Shown one piece after another: positions 1 through 7,838 of a DNA stretch of 64,000 nucleotides (position 1 is its first letter; every line of letters starts with the position of its first letter). Location of the stretch: positions 434,001-498,000 of the forward strand of contig JAWAID010000001.1 in assembly GCA_038888615.1 (NCBI GenBank). Reading direction: 5' to 3'. The translations under genes and the position numbers were made by a program. Source of the stretch: Candidatus Korarchaeum sp. GTDB lineage: Archaea > Korarchaeota > Korarchaeia > Korarchaeales > Korarchaeaceae. The notes below the pieces were generated by a model. It was not told where the DNA came from. It saw only the letters and a list, made by a program, of their open reading frames with translations, and searched no databases.

Positions 1-643
1 TCAAGTTGCCGAAACTCATCGGGTCCGATGGGTCAAGTGCCCAGTGCCTTGGTCTGTACGGTGGGAGAAACTCATCCACCTCCTCTTGCTTGGGGATCTT
101 AACGGGCATGAACGTATGACTCAGGACGAAAGCATCTAAACACACCATGAATGGTAGCATCACATCCGGATGCTCAGAAACTTTATACATCATGATTATT
201 GTATCCAAGACCTCCTGATTCGAGGAAACGTACATCTGTAGCCAACCCGTATCCCTCTGCGACATGCTATCCTGGTGATCGACGTGGATATTCCAAGGAG
301 GACCTACTGACCTGTTTATTACGGCCATACCAACCGGGGTCCTGGAGCCGGCAGCCCAGTGGAGGACCTCAGCCATGTAAAGCAACCCCTGGCTGGAGGT
401 TGCGGTGAAGGTCCTGGCTCCGGCTGCAGCAGCGCCTATCGCGGCCGCCATCGCGCTGTGCTCGCTCTCAACCCTTATGTACTCAGCGCTCATGTAACCC
501 GACTCTATGAACGATGCTAGGTACTCGACCACGGTGGTCTGAGGAGTTATCGGGTATGCTGCAACGACGTTCACCCTAGCTAGCTTAGCAGCTAGAGCAG
601 CGGCATGATTCCCAGTTATTATATCCCAATCCCCTTCAACCAT
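1..643 (-). CDS. porA: Pyruvate:ferredoxin oxidoreductase alpha subunit (partial, C-terminus outside window)
   Basis: The reverse strand reads from an ATG at 643 to the window edge without a stop. The product opens with the typical alpha-subunit N-terminus (TGNHAAALAA, then YPITPQTTVVEYL, then RVESEHSAMAAAIGAAAAGARTFTATSSQG, seen here in pieces), followed by the NRSVGPPWNIHVDHQDSM-like substrate region split over codons. This subunit helps bind the oxoacid and TPP in CoA-dependent decarboxylation of pyruvate coupled to ferredoxin. It follows the delta subunit by 2 bp, so the two are one operon. It is a paralogue of the alpha subunit at 62083-63321. Substrate (pyruvate or another 2-oxoacid) is inferred from similarity only. 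Confidence 0.9.
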   Translation of the reverse strand, partial: MVEGDWDIITGNHAAALAAKLARVNVVAAYPITPQTTVVEYLASFIESGYMSAEYIRVESEHSAMAAAIGAAAAGARTFTATSSQGLLYMAEVLHWAAGSRTPVGMAVINRSVGPPWNIHVDHQDSMSQRDTGWLQMYVSSNQEVLDTIIMMYKVSEHPDVMLPFMVCLDAFVLSHTFMPVKIPKQEEVDEFLPPYRPRHWALDPSDPMSFGNL

Positions 644-645
644 AC

Positions 646-921
646 TCACTCCCTCACCATCTCTACAGCTTTAGCCGGGCAAACATCTGCGCAAACGCCA
701 CAACCCTTACAGTAAGATAGATCTATTACAGGGAACCCGTTCTGTCCCTCAGAGATAACTTCCTCAGGGCAATAGAGCCAGCAGATCCAGCATTTAATGC
801 ACTTACCCTCATCCAGCACTGGCCTCTCGACCCTCCAGAGGCCTGTATTTCCGGACGCCCCCTTCCTGGGTTTGGATACCGGGATTAGGATCGGTACCCT
901 CAGCTCCATGAATTGCACCAC
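646..921 (-). CDS. porD: Oxoacid:ferredoxin oxidoreductase delta subunit, 2x[4Fe-4S] ferredoxin
   Basis: A 91-residue protein with two CxxCxxCxxxCP clusters: CIKCWICWLYCP near residue 39 and CKGCGVCADVCP near residue 71. In this family the delta subunit passes electrons from the TPP site to external ferredoxin. It is the first gene of a delta-alpha operon; no gamma subunit precedes it, unlike the set at 63.3 kb. A TATA-like run (minus strand ATATATTTAT, about 945-955) lies about 25-30 bp before the start region and marks the promoter. The aromatic residues between the cluster cysteines (W, W, Y) are shared in part with the paralogue at 63336. Confidence 0.92.
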   Translation of the reverse strand: MVQFMELRVPILIPVSKPRKGASGNTGLWRVERPVLDEGKCIKCWICWLYCPEEVISEGQNGFPVIDLSYCKGCGVCADVCPAKAVEMVRE

Positions 922-1016
922 TAGTTATAGGGTAGGCGCTTCCAGATAAATATATCATCTGCGATTATTATAACGCCGATTAGTTCAAAAGAATTAAGAG
1001 GATGAGAATGAGGGGC

Positions 1017-1271
1017 TCAGTAAGCCCCCGCACCGCCCCTAGTCGGTCTCCTCTCCACCACTTCCTCCTTCACGACCAGTTTCTTTCCCTCGAACTGCAG
1101 TTGGAGGGTCTCACCTGCCAAGGCACCTGGCTTCACACTCACCTCTATGGGCTGCTCATCTCTCATCGGATAATAGACCTTCCACACGTTGGCTCTAAGG
1201 CCCGGTCTTTTCTCTTCCAAGAACTCGAGGATGCGGTCGGTCATTGGAACACCAACCCTTCTAGACACCAT
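1017..1271 (-). CDS. Small conserved-looking protein of unknown function
   Basis: An 84-residue protein I do not recognise. It has a short helical N-terminus (MTDRILEFLEEKRPG), a middle that looks beta-rich (LQLQFEGKKLVVKEEVVERR) and a Gly-rich end. The start is set at the ATG at 1271, because AGGTGATC sits 4 bases upstream; a GTG at 1280 lies inside that ribosome-binding site. A TATA-like TTTTTATATG at about 1329-1338 (minus strand) gives an independent promoter. The gene stands alone between the porD promoter and a 0.5-kb gap. A 98-codon frame on the opposite strand is taken as its shadow. Confidence 0.6.
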   Translation of the reverse strand: MVSRRVGVPMTDRILEFLEEKRPGLRANVWKVYYPMRDEQPIEVSVKPGALAGETLQLQFEGKKLVVKEEVVERRPTRGGAGAY

Positions 1272-1280
1272 ACTGATCAC

Positions 1281-1790
1281 CTCGCATACTGTCCGTGATG
1301 TACGGGACTGATTCTTACAATCGTCACCATATAAAAACGTGACTAGACATGCTAGCGCGTGGGCGTCGGGGGCTGTCCATAAAATTATAGATCCCGGGAG
1401 GTTAATTCAAGTATTTCTTAGGAATTTAGCATCAATTGTTTTTATATTGAATAATGATAAAAACCCTGAGACGAGAAGAAATTTATCCAAAATAAAAGCA
1501 GGTACGATGGGTATGCCAGCAGCTCCCTGATATAACCTTCCTAAAAGCTCAGTGAGGCTTGGGAGACATCTACCCGAAAGATCTAGGGTATACCGATACG
1601 TGATGAGGTCAGTAAAGTCGAATGAACATACCTTCCTACGCAAATGGCTCCCAGGCCAATAGATATGGAATGACAGCCTGAGATATAGCCGTTAAGCGCT
1701 AGATACAATCCTTTACCGTTGGTGAAGGGTCTTCAGGGCTTAGGAACGGGGTAACTATAAAATAATAGCTATCCGATAACGTTACACGGT
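1281..1790. other. 510-bp intergenic gap, no supported gene
   Basis: The stretch holds the minus-strand promoter of the small gene at 1017-1271 (about 1329-1338) and, at its right end, a plus-strand TATA box CTATAAAATA (about 1754-1763) that serves the agmatinase gene. Between them is a 78-codon minus-strand frame (1407-1643) with a hydrophobic end but no ribosome-binding site or recognised motif, which may be decay of an older gene. I see no tRNA, clear C/D-box RNA or repeat. Confidence 0.5.
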
Positions 1791-2669
1791 ATGCATGGAT
1801 CGACAATACCCTTCTCCTTCCTCGCATCTAGGAACTCCTATGAGGAATCGAAGTACGTCATACTCTGTGTACCCTATGACTCCACTGAAAGTTGGGCCAC
1901 TGGGACACGTTTCGGCCCTGCTGCCATAGTAGAGGCTTCTAGATACATGGATAATTACGATATCGAGCTTGAATTATTCACAGACGAGCTGGGGATTCAC
2001 ACGTTATTTGAGCTCTCCGTCCTAGGGAAGCCGGAGGACTTGATGATGGAGATCGTTGAGACATCAGTAAGGAAGGTGGTATCCGATGGGAAGGTACCGG
2101 TGATGCTCGGAGGAGAGCACACGATCTCGCTTCCGGCGATAATGGCATTGAGGGATGAAGTAGAACACGTAGTAGTATTGGATGCACATCCAGATCTCTA
2201 CGATGAGTATGGGGGAAGGAAGATCTCTCACGCTACTGTTTGTAGGAGGATAAGTGAGTTGATAGGGGAAATCACGTTGATAGGGGTAAGGACAATGAGT
2301 AGTGAGGAGAAGGAGTTCATAGAGAGATCGAACGGCATAAACGTGATTTACGCTGACGAAATATCTAAAGAAGATGGAGAGAGCCTGGATTTCCTGAAGG
2401 GTAAAGGAGTGTACCTAAGTGTGGACGTGGACGTGCTGGACCCACCTCAAGTCCCCTGCGTCGGTAATCCGGAACCAGGAGGTCTGAATTATAGGGAGAT
2501 CCTCAGAGTAATCAAAGAGGTGATTGAGATTGGGGAAGTGAAGTGCATGGATTTCGTCGAATTCTCCCCTTGCCCTGGTATGAGGTCAGATTCCTACCTA
2601 GCAGCTAGACTCGTTCAGAAGGCTATAGGGTATCACTCCCTTCACCTTCGGGATCAGAAGTTCCGATAG
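1791..2669 (+). CDS. speB: Agmatinase (arginase/ureohydrolase family)
   Basis: Ureohydrolase of 292 residues that should hydrolyse agmatine to putrescine and urea. The binuclear Mn ligands are all visible: GGEHT (107-111), DAHPDLYD (131-138), SHAT (146-149) and DVDVLDP (212-218). The length fits the family. A TATA box at about 1754-1763 places transcription start at the ATG, so the mRNA is probably leaderless. The 3' end overlaps the convergent gene at 2598-3155 by 72 bp. The arginase family also includes formiminoglutamase and guanidinobutyrase, so agmatine as substrate is the usual archaeal assignment and not proven here. Confidence 0.88.
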   Translation: MHGSTIPFSFLASRNSYEESKYVILCVPYDSTESWATGTRFGPAAIVEASRYMDNYDIELELFTDELGIHTLFELSVLGKPEDLMMEIVETSVRKVVSDGKVPVMLGGEHTISLPAIMALRDEVEHVVVLDAHPDLYDEYGGRKISHATVCRRISELIGEITLIGVRTMSSEEKEFIERSNGINVIYADEISKEDGESLDFLKGKGVYLSVDVDVLDPPQVPCVGNPEPGGLNYREILRVIKEVIEIGEVKCMDFVEFSPCPGMRSDSYLAARLVQKAIGYHSLHLRDQKFR

Positions 2670-3155
2670 GGCCCCGATAGCTAGTATCTCGACCCAAGCC
2701 TTCATGAGGATCCCGTACATCAAAGCGTCAGTTATCCAGCTGGATAGTTGTGGAGCGAATATCGGTATCCACAACTTGAACGTAGCCCAGGTGAAGAGGC
2801 TCTCAGGGATGTAACCCAAGGTTAGAGCGATGAGGGGCCTATAACCCTTTCTAGCTAGTATCCCTGCGAAGAGGCCGGTCATCGCTTTTCCAGGAAATAT
2901 CAGGGATCCGATGAGGGGGCCTAAGCTACCTAGAAGTCCGAATCTGATGAAAGGTACTATCGATATGAGGAAACCAACTAGAGTAGCCCATGAAGGTCCT
3001 AAGGAGAAAGCTGCCATTGCAGTGGCTACATGCGATAGATCAATAGCTATCTGAGGGTGTATATTCCCAAATATCATCGATATAATAGCTAGGACGTTTC
3101 CAAGAGCTCCTAATAATGCAGCGAGTGCAATCCTATTACTGCGTGACGCACCCAT
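2598..3155 (-). CDS. Integral membrane protein, ECF-transporter S-component-like
   Basis: A 185-residue protein made almost wholly of about five to six membrane segments separated by short loops, beginning NRIALAALLGALGNVLAI and containing GPSWATLVGFLISIVPF and a GPLIGSLIFPGKA loop. Size and pattern resemble the small substrate-capture (S) subunits of energy-coupling-factor vitamin transporters, which work with a shared T subunit and ATPases encoded elsewhere. No substrate can be assigned. A TATA-like CTTTTTATTTTT at about 3181-3192 (minus) puts transcription start about 7 bases before the ATG. The last 72 bp overlap the 3' end of agmatinase on the other strand. Confidence 0.55.
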   Translation of the reverse strand: MGASRSNRIALAALLGALGNVLAIISMIFGNIHPQIAIDLSHVATAMAAFSLGPSWATLVGFLISIVPFIRFGLLGSLGPLIGSLIFPGKAMTGLFAGILARKGYRPLIALTLGYIPESLFTWATFKLWIPIFAPQLSSWITDALMYGILMKAWVEILAIGALSELLIPKVKGVIPYSLLNESSC

Positions 3156-3208
3156 GAGCGACCCCTGTCACACTTCATTTCAAAAATAAAAAGATTTCTA
3201 TTATGAGA

Positions 3209-4303
3209 TTATCTTACGACCTCGAGATCCTTGAGCGCGGATTCGACGAGCTCCCTCAATCCTCTACCGGTCACAGCTGAAACAGGTATTATAGGTATGT
3301 CTTCTCCTACCAAATCCCTTACTAATTCTATCTTCCTCTTTAGATCGGATTCTCCTACGAGATCTGCTTTATTGGCCGCTATCAAGAAGCTGCTCTCCTC
3401 CTTACCGAGCCCCTTTAGGATCCTCAGATCCTCAAGTAATTTTATTTTTAGTAAATCGTCTCTATCAGCTATATCTATAACTAAAATTTGCTTGCTAGAG
3501 TACTCTATATCCAGAAGGTTGAGCTTAAATGAGGCGATCAATCTAGGATCTAAGTCCATTACGAAGCCTATCGTATCGACGAGGTATACTCTCTCACCCT
3601 CAACCCCCGCGTACTTACTGGATAACGTGGTGAACGGCTTATCGCTAACGGGTTTCTCAAAACCCGTTAGTGCGTTGAATATGCTCGTCTTACCAGCGTT
3701 ATAATAGCCAGTGAGCACCATTATATTAGCTCCGCTCTCGAGCCTCTTGAGGATCTCCAACTCCCTCTGCCTGCTCAATCTTTCTATCTTATCTCTGAGT
3801 ATTCTGATCCTCTTCTGAAGAGCTCTTATCTGCTTGTGGTAGGCGTATTCTCCCCCTCCCCTGAAACCAGCCCTCATCCTCTTGTACTTTATCGAAGCTG
3901 AGAGCTTGACGTAAGGGAAGAGCTTCTCGAGGGATGCTAACTCTATCTGCAGCTTCGAGAGTATGTCGCTAGCAGCCTCCCTGAATATCATTAGCGTGAC
4001 ATCATATCTATCAGCCACCTCGATACCGAGGGCCCTCTCCAGGTTCCACTTCTGCTTACTCGTGATATTATTATATATCACGAAGAGGTCTGGATTCAAC
4101 TTCTTTACCTTTTCCTTTATCTCACTTACCTTCCCTTTACCGAAAACGAAATCCACGGACTCCTTCTCTCTGACCTGAACTACCCTCTCAATCACCCTGT
4201 AGCCCAGAGCGCTAAGTAAGGACTCAAGCTCCCCCATCCTGATCCTGAAGAGGGTATGGTCGTGCACATCGGTCTTTACGATTCCAGTCATTACCCTCAG
4301 CAT
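3209..4303 (-). CDS. hflX: GTPase HflX
   Basis: Ribosome-associated HflX GTPase. It has the HflX N-terminal domain with the FGKGKVSEI motif, a coiled linker rich in Arg/Lys after the GFRGGGE glycine motif, then the G domain: G1 GYYNAGKTS, G3 DTIGF, G4 NKAD and G5 SAVTG. In bacteria HflX splits stalled ribosomes; archaeal members bind the large subunit. I choose the ATG at 4303 (364 residues) because the TATA box GTTAAATATC (about 4337-4346, minus) predicts transcription start near 4315, inside the longer TTG-initiated frame (4321). It lies 38 bp after the UbiD-family gene but appears to have this promoter of its own. Confidence 0.92.
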   Translation of the reverse strand: MLRVMTGIVKTDVHDHTLFRIRMGELESLLSALGYRVIERVVQVREKESVDFVFGKGKVSEIKEKVKKLNPDLFVIYNNITSKQKWNLERALGIEVADRYDVTLMIFREAASDILSKLQIELASLEKLFPYVKLSASIKYKRMRAGFRGGGEYAYHKQIRALQKRIRILRDKIERLSRQRELEILKRLESGANIMVLTGYYNAGKTSIFNALTGFEKPVSDKPFTTLSSKYAGVEGERVYLVDTIGFVMDLDPRLIASFKLNLLDIEYSSKQILVIDIADRDDLLKIKLLEDLRILKGLGKEESSFLIAANKADLVGESDLKRKIELVRDLVGEDIPIIPVSAVTGRGLRELVESALKDLEVVR

Positions 4304-4341
4304 CTCTTCCCTTCCGCTCAACTGCTTGCAGCTGAAGATAT

Positions 4342-5676
4342 TTAACGGTTTCTTGAACAGTAAGGGTTCCTCGGGACCTCCACTAGCTCTCTAGGTCCCT
4401 TAACAGTGGCATCTATTATCATTTTCCCCTGAGGCAATCTGAGTATCCTCCTCTCCCCGTCAATAGAGATCTCCCTCAAGTTACTGTGATCGAGGGAGGA
4501 GCCCCTTATCCCGCTTATCATCTTATAGTCGTCAGGTATGTGAGCTCTCTGTAAGACAGCCCTCATGACTTCGATATAGTTCGTCACATCCACATCTTCA
4601 TCAACTATTATAACCCTCTTTAAGCTCTTGTGAGCGGATATCGCCATCAAACCTGCTAAGGTAGGCTGATCCTCATGGGTTTTTCTTATCGATATCGCCG
4701 CTTCCACCCACCCAGCCCCGGCAGGGGTCATAGCTACGTCAATCACCTCCGCGACCTCCGATACTCTCTCCTCGATCAGGGGTTCAACAGGAAGTCCCAT
4801 CAGGATCTGATGCTCCATTCCGGCAGGGAGAATCGCCTGATATATGGGATCTTTCCTGATGTGTATTGAATCCACTGTGAGGACAGGTTGAATCCTAACG
4901 ATATCCTTCCCGAGTATCTCGTAAAACGGTCCTTCTGGCGCGAGATCCCCGGGCTTTATCCTACCGCAAATTACTATCTCCGCACTGGAAGGTGCCCAGG
5001 CATCCAGGTCCTCGCACTTCGAGATCTCAATAGACCTTCCGGAGATACCTCCGGCCATTGAGAGCTTATCCCTATCCTCAGCAGGCATCGCCGAAGCGAT
5101 AAGTACCTCAGTTGGGTTACCTATGGAGACAGCGACCTCTAGCTCCTTCCCTAACCTCGAGAACTTCTCTATAGTTCTGCTAAGCCTCCTCCCCTCCACT
5201 GCCCTTAGAACAAGTCTGTCCTCGGATATGGGGAGCATTCTATGGTAGGATGAGGAGAACTTGCCTCCATCCTTGAGAATCACGATAGATGCCGTCATGT
5301 AAGGACCTGGCTCTCCTAAGTAGTGCTTTAAAATTGGTAAGTCCTTCAGAGTAAGCTCCGTCCTTCTCCACTCCGGTTCAGCTTCAGAAGGGTCCTTTCC
5401 ATTAACTAAGGACTTCTTCATCCTCTCTTTTAGCTCCTTCATAGAATTTAGCCCCATAGCAGTTACTAAAACCTCTCTAGATGTCGCAAATCCTCCGAAA
5501 ACCTTGAAAGCGGCTACCCTCCCATCTCTCAGTAAGGGCTTATTGATGAGAACAGCCTTCTTACCGTCGAGCTTGATCATGTAGGAGGCTATCTCATAAT
5601 CGACTGAGGAGGGTCCCTCGAATACCTCCAAGAGACCCCTCTCCCTAAGTAGCTCGATCGAATCTCTGAGTTCCAT
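4342..5676 (-). CDS. UbiD-family decarboxylase, probable anhydromevalonate phosphate decarboxylase
   Basis: UbiD-fold protein of 444 residues, with the family pattern of an N-terminal domain (RDSIELLRERG), a central prenylated-FMN binding part (YLGEPGPYMTAS and the SYHRM segment) and the C-terminal DEDVDV and LDHS motifs. UbiD enzymes use prenyl-FMN for reversible decarboxylation. Archaea use one member to turn trans-anhydromevalonate 5-phosphate into isopentenyl phosphate; the aconitase-X at 35.9 kb, which would make that substrate, supports the assignment, but the two are not adjacent and other UbiD substrates remain possible. The start is the ATG at 5676, with GGAGGAGGTG about 10 bases upstream; the frame stays open to 5748. 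Confidence 0.8.
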   Translation of the reverse strand: MELRDSIELLRERGLLEVFEGPSSVDYEIASYMIKLDGKKAVLINKPLLRDGRVAAFKVFGGFATSREVLVTAMGLNSMKELKERMKKSLVNGKDPSEAEPEWRRTELTLKDLPILKHYLGEPGPYMTASIVILKDGGKFSSSYHRMLPISEDRLVLRAVEGRRLSRTIEKFSRLGKELEVAVSIGNPTEVLIASAMPAEDRDKLSMAGGISGRSIEISKCEDLDAWAPSSAEIVICGRIKPGDLAPEGPFYEILGKDIVRIQPVLTVDSIHIRKDPIYQAILPAGMEHQILMGLPVEPLIEERVSEVAEVIDVAMTPAGAGWVEAAISIRKTHEDQPTLAGLMAISAHKSLKRVIIVDEDVDVTNYIEVMRAVLQRAHIPDDYKMISGIRGSSLDHSNLREISIDGERRILRLPQGKMIIDATVKGPRELVEVPRNPYCSRNR

Positions 5677-5892
5677 GCGACCTCGACACCTCCTCCTGCC
5701 TTCCAGATCTCGTGACGGGCTTACCCTCCCGAAGTGAGTCCTGCTCAATTATTAGCTTACGGGTTGATGGGAGAGTCCTCTTGACATGGGGCATTCTGAG
5801 TTGATGTGAACGCCTGCACCCTCCGCACTTCGCTCGATTCCCTCTACTCAACATTTTAATTTCCACAGCATCCCTCTCATCGGTGCAGCCTT

Positions 5893-7191
5893 ATGTGGAA
5901 ATTCGGTGTGAAGACTCACTATATCAGCGAGTTAAGGGAATTAGAAGATGGGAGCAGGGTTAGGATAGCCGGCTGGGTTCAGAGGAAGAGTGAGCTCGGA
6001 GGGATAGTTTTCCTGAGGATTAGGGACTCTACAGGCTCCGTTCAAGTGGTGGTGAGAGAGGGTGAGGTAACGGAACACGAGCTCACTGCGGCTAGGGGAA
6101 TTGGTATAGAGGCATCCGCGTTAGTTGAGGGTAGTTTGAGGAGAGATCCTAGAGCTCCTACAGGGGTAGAGGTAGTTGCGTCAAGGTTCATCATCTCAGG
6201 TGATTCCAGAGATTTCCCGATAAAGCCTGGTGTCAGTGAGGAGTTCTTGTTGGATAACAGGCACTTGCACATCAGGACCACGAGGATGAGGAACGCCTTA
6301 CTCATTAGGAAGGAGGTGGTGAGGGCCACTGAGGAATGGTTCATAAACAACGGATTCGTGAGGGTTGAAGCCCCAACGTTCGTTGGAGCAGCTGTGGAAG
6401 GAGGTGCCACACTATTCGAGGTCCCTTACTTCAACAGGAAGGCTTACCTCACTCAGAGTTCTCAATTCTACCTTGAAGCTGCGATATTCTCCTTTGAGAA
6501 TGTTTACACGATACAACCCAGCTTCAGGGCTGAGAAATCGAGGACTAGGAGACATTTAACTGAGTTCTGGCATGCGGAAGCTGAGATGGCTTGGGCTGAT
6601 CTCAACGGTATGATGGAAGTCGTTGAGTCACTCGTGAAGTACATCGTGGAGAAGGTTGTAGAGAGAGCTCAGGAACAGCTGGAAGCACTGGGCAGAAGGA
6701 TAGAACCGATCAAGGGGAGGTTCCCCAGGATAACCTACGATGAGGCGCTGGAATTGGCCAGGAGGAAGGGCGTAGAGATAGAGTGGGGAGAGGACTTCGG
6801 TACTGAGGTGGAGAGAGTTATATCGCTAGAGTTCGATTCCCCTGTCTTCATCACTCATTATCCGAAGAAGGCTAAGGCTTTCTACCATAAGCAGGATCCT
6901 AAGAGACCTGAGGTCGTTCTTTGCGCTGATCTGCTAGCTCCGGAGGGAGTAGGGGAGATAGTGGGAGGGGGTCAGAGGATAGATAGCGAGGAGGAACTGG
7001 TAGCCAGGATACTTGAGGAAGGACTGAACCCGGAGGACTACAAGTGGTACATAGACCTGAGGAAATACGGGAGCGTACCTCACTCGGGGTTCGGCTTAGG
7101 TATAGAGAGGACTATAAGGTGGGTAGCGGGTCTTCCTCATATAAGGGATGCGATTCCATTCCCAAGGACTCCTACAAGACTCTATCCTTGA
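5893..7191 (+). CDS. asnS: Asparaginyl-tRNA synthetase
   Basis: Class IIb aminoacyl-tRNA synthetase of 432 residues. An N-terminal OB fold (VRIAGWVQRK) that reads the anticodon is followed by the catalytic core: LTQSSQFYLEA, motif 2 FRAEKSRTRRHLTEFWHAEAE-type sequence (seen in two halves) and motif 3 GFGLGIERTIRW. The RTRRHLTEF form points to AsnRS rather than archaeal AspRS. It charges tRNA-Asn directly, so this organism does not depend wholly on transamidation for Asn-tRNA. A related archaeal paralogue, asparagine synthetase A-like, lacks the OB domain, which is present here. Its end overlaps the convergent XPF gene by 10 bp. Confidence 0.92.
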   Translation: MWKFGVKTHYISELRELEDGSRVRIAGWVQRKSELGGIVFLRIRDSTGSVQVVVREGEVTEHELTAARGIGIEASALVEGSLRRDPRAPTGVEVVASRFIISGDSRDFPIKPGVSEEFLLDNRHLHIRTTRMRNALLIRKEVVRATEEWFINNGFVRVEAPTFVGAAVEGGATLFEVPYFNRKAYLTQSSQFYLEAAIFSFENVYTIQPSFRAEKSRTRRHLTEFWHAEAEMAWADLNGMMEVVESLVKYIVEKVVERAQEQLEALGRRIEPIKGRFPRITYDEALELARRKGVEIEWGEDFGTEVERVISLEFDSPVFITHYPKKAKAFYHKQDPKRPEVVLCADLLAPEGVGEIVGGGQRIDSEEELVARILEEGLNPEDYKWYIDLRKYGSVPHSGFGLGIERTIRWVAGLPHIRDAIPFPRTPTRLYP

Positions 7192-7838
7192 TCCTCGAGC
7201 CTTGTCTCCCTCTCATATACGAAAGGTGAGTTCAGCACATCCCTAAGTTTCCTAGCTTTTGCTTCTCCTATAACATTCCTCAGCTTTGAGAAATCGGCGT
7301 TGAATATTTCCCTCAAGTTCCTGAACTCGCTCATCAGCTTCTCCGCTGATTTGGGTCCTATTGAGGGGAAGCTCAGTAGCACTGAATAAGCTTCCTCGAA
7401 GGCCTTAGGTCTCCTCTTCCTCCTGATGGGTATCGTGGATGGCTTATTCCCCTCTACCTTCCTAGCTAGATACGAGAGGAACTTGGCTGTCTCCTCACGA
7501 TCACCCACGTGTATCACGGATACCCCTCTTAGGGAGAGGTAAGCTAGGGCCCCCAGATAGTGGGGCTTAGCCCTACTGTCAAACCTGAAGGAGTTCTCTA
7601 CGATGACGATGAGTCTATCGCAACATGATCTCATCTCCTCAACTTGCTCGAAGATCCTACCGTCATATATCGATCTCAAGAAGTCCTCTAAGGTCTTTCT
7701 CTCGATGCAGACATCCATACCTATTAGATAGTCCGCGACCTCGATCCTCTTCCTCTCAACAAGAACACCATTCTTCCTCAGAAGCCTCTCTATTATCTCC
7801 GGTTCTCTATCATCCATCACCACTCTCAAGCTCTCCAC
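7182..7838 (-). CDS. XPF/ERCC4-family structure-specific endonuclease (short, helicase-less)
   Basis: A 218-residue nuclease with the ERCC4 domain in residues 1-130 (DDREPEII near the N-terminus, ERKTLEDFL with the ERKxxxD catalytic core) and a helix-hairpin-helix pair in the last 70 residues (FPSIGPKSAEKLM). It cuts branched DNA such as flaps and 3' arms. The size and absence of a helicase domain match the crenarchaeal type, which acts with PCNA. GTG at 7838 is chosen because it preserves the first beta strand; ATG at 7817 is an alternative. It overlaps the RPA gene end by 29 bp and so is translationally coupled to it. Confidence 0.9.
   Translation of the reverse strand: MESLRVVMDDREPEIIERLLRKNGVLVERKRIEVADYLIGMDVCIERKTLEDFLRSIYDGRIFEQVEEMRSCCDRLIVIVENSFRFDSRAKPHYLGALAYLSLRGVSVIHVGDREETAKFLSYLARKVEGNKPSTIPIRRKRRPKAFEEAYSVLLSFPSIGPKSAEKLMSEFRNLREIFNADFSKLRNVIGEAKARKLRDVLNSPFVYERETRLEDQG

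Noticed and set aside
1002-1298. 98-codon plus-strand frame
   Set aside because: It mirrors the minus-strand gene at 1017-1271, which has a good ribosome-binding site and TATA box.
1407-1643. 78-codon minus-strand frame with hydrophobic end
   Set aside because: No ribosome-binding site, no promoter at its start and no family resemblance; kept only as a possible gene relic within the gap.
1600-1682. C/D-box small RNA
   Set aside because: GTGATGA and a later CTGA are present, but the spacing is too long and no D'/C' pair or closing stem is visible.
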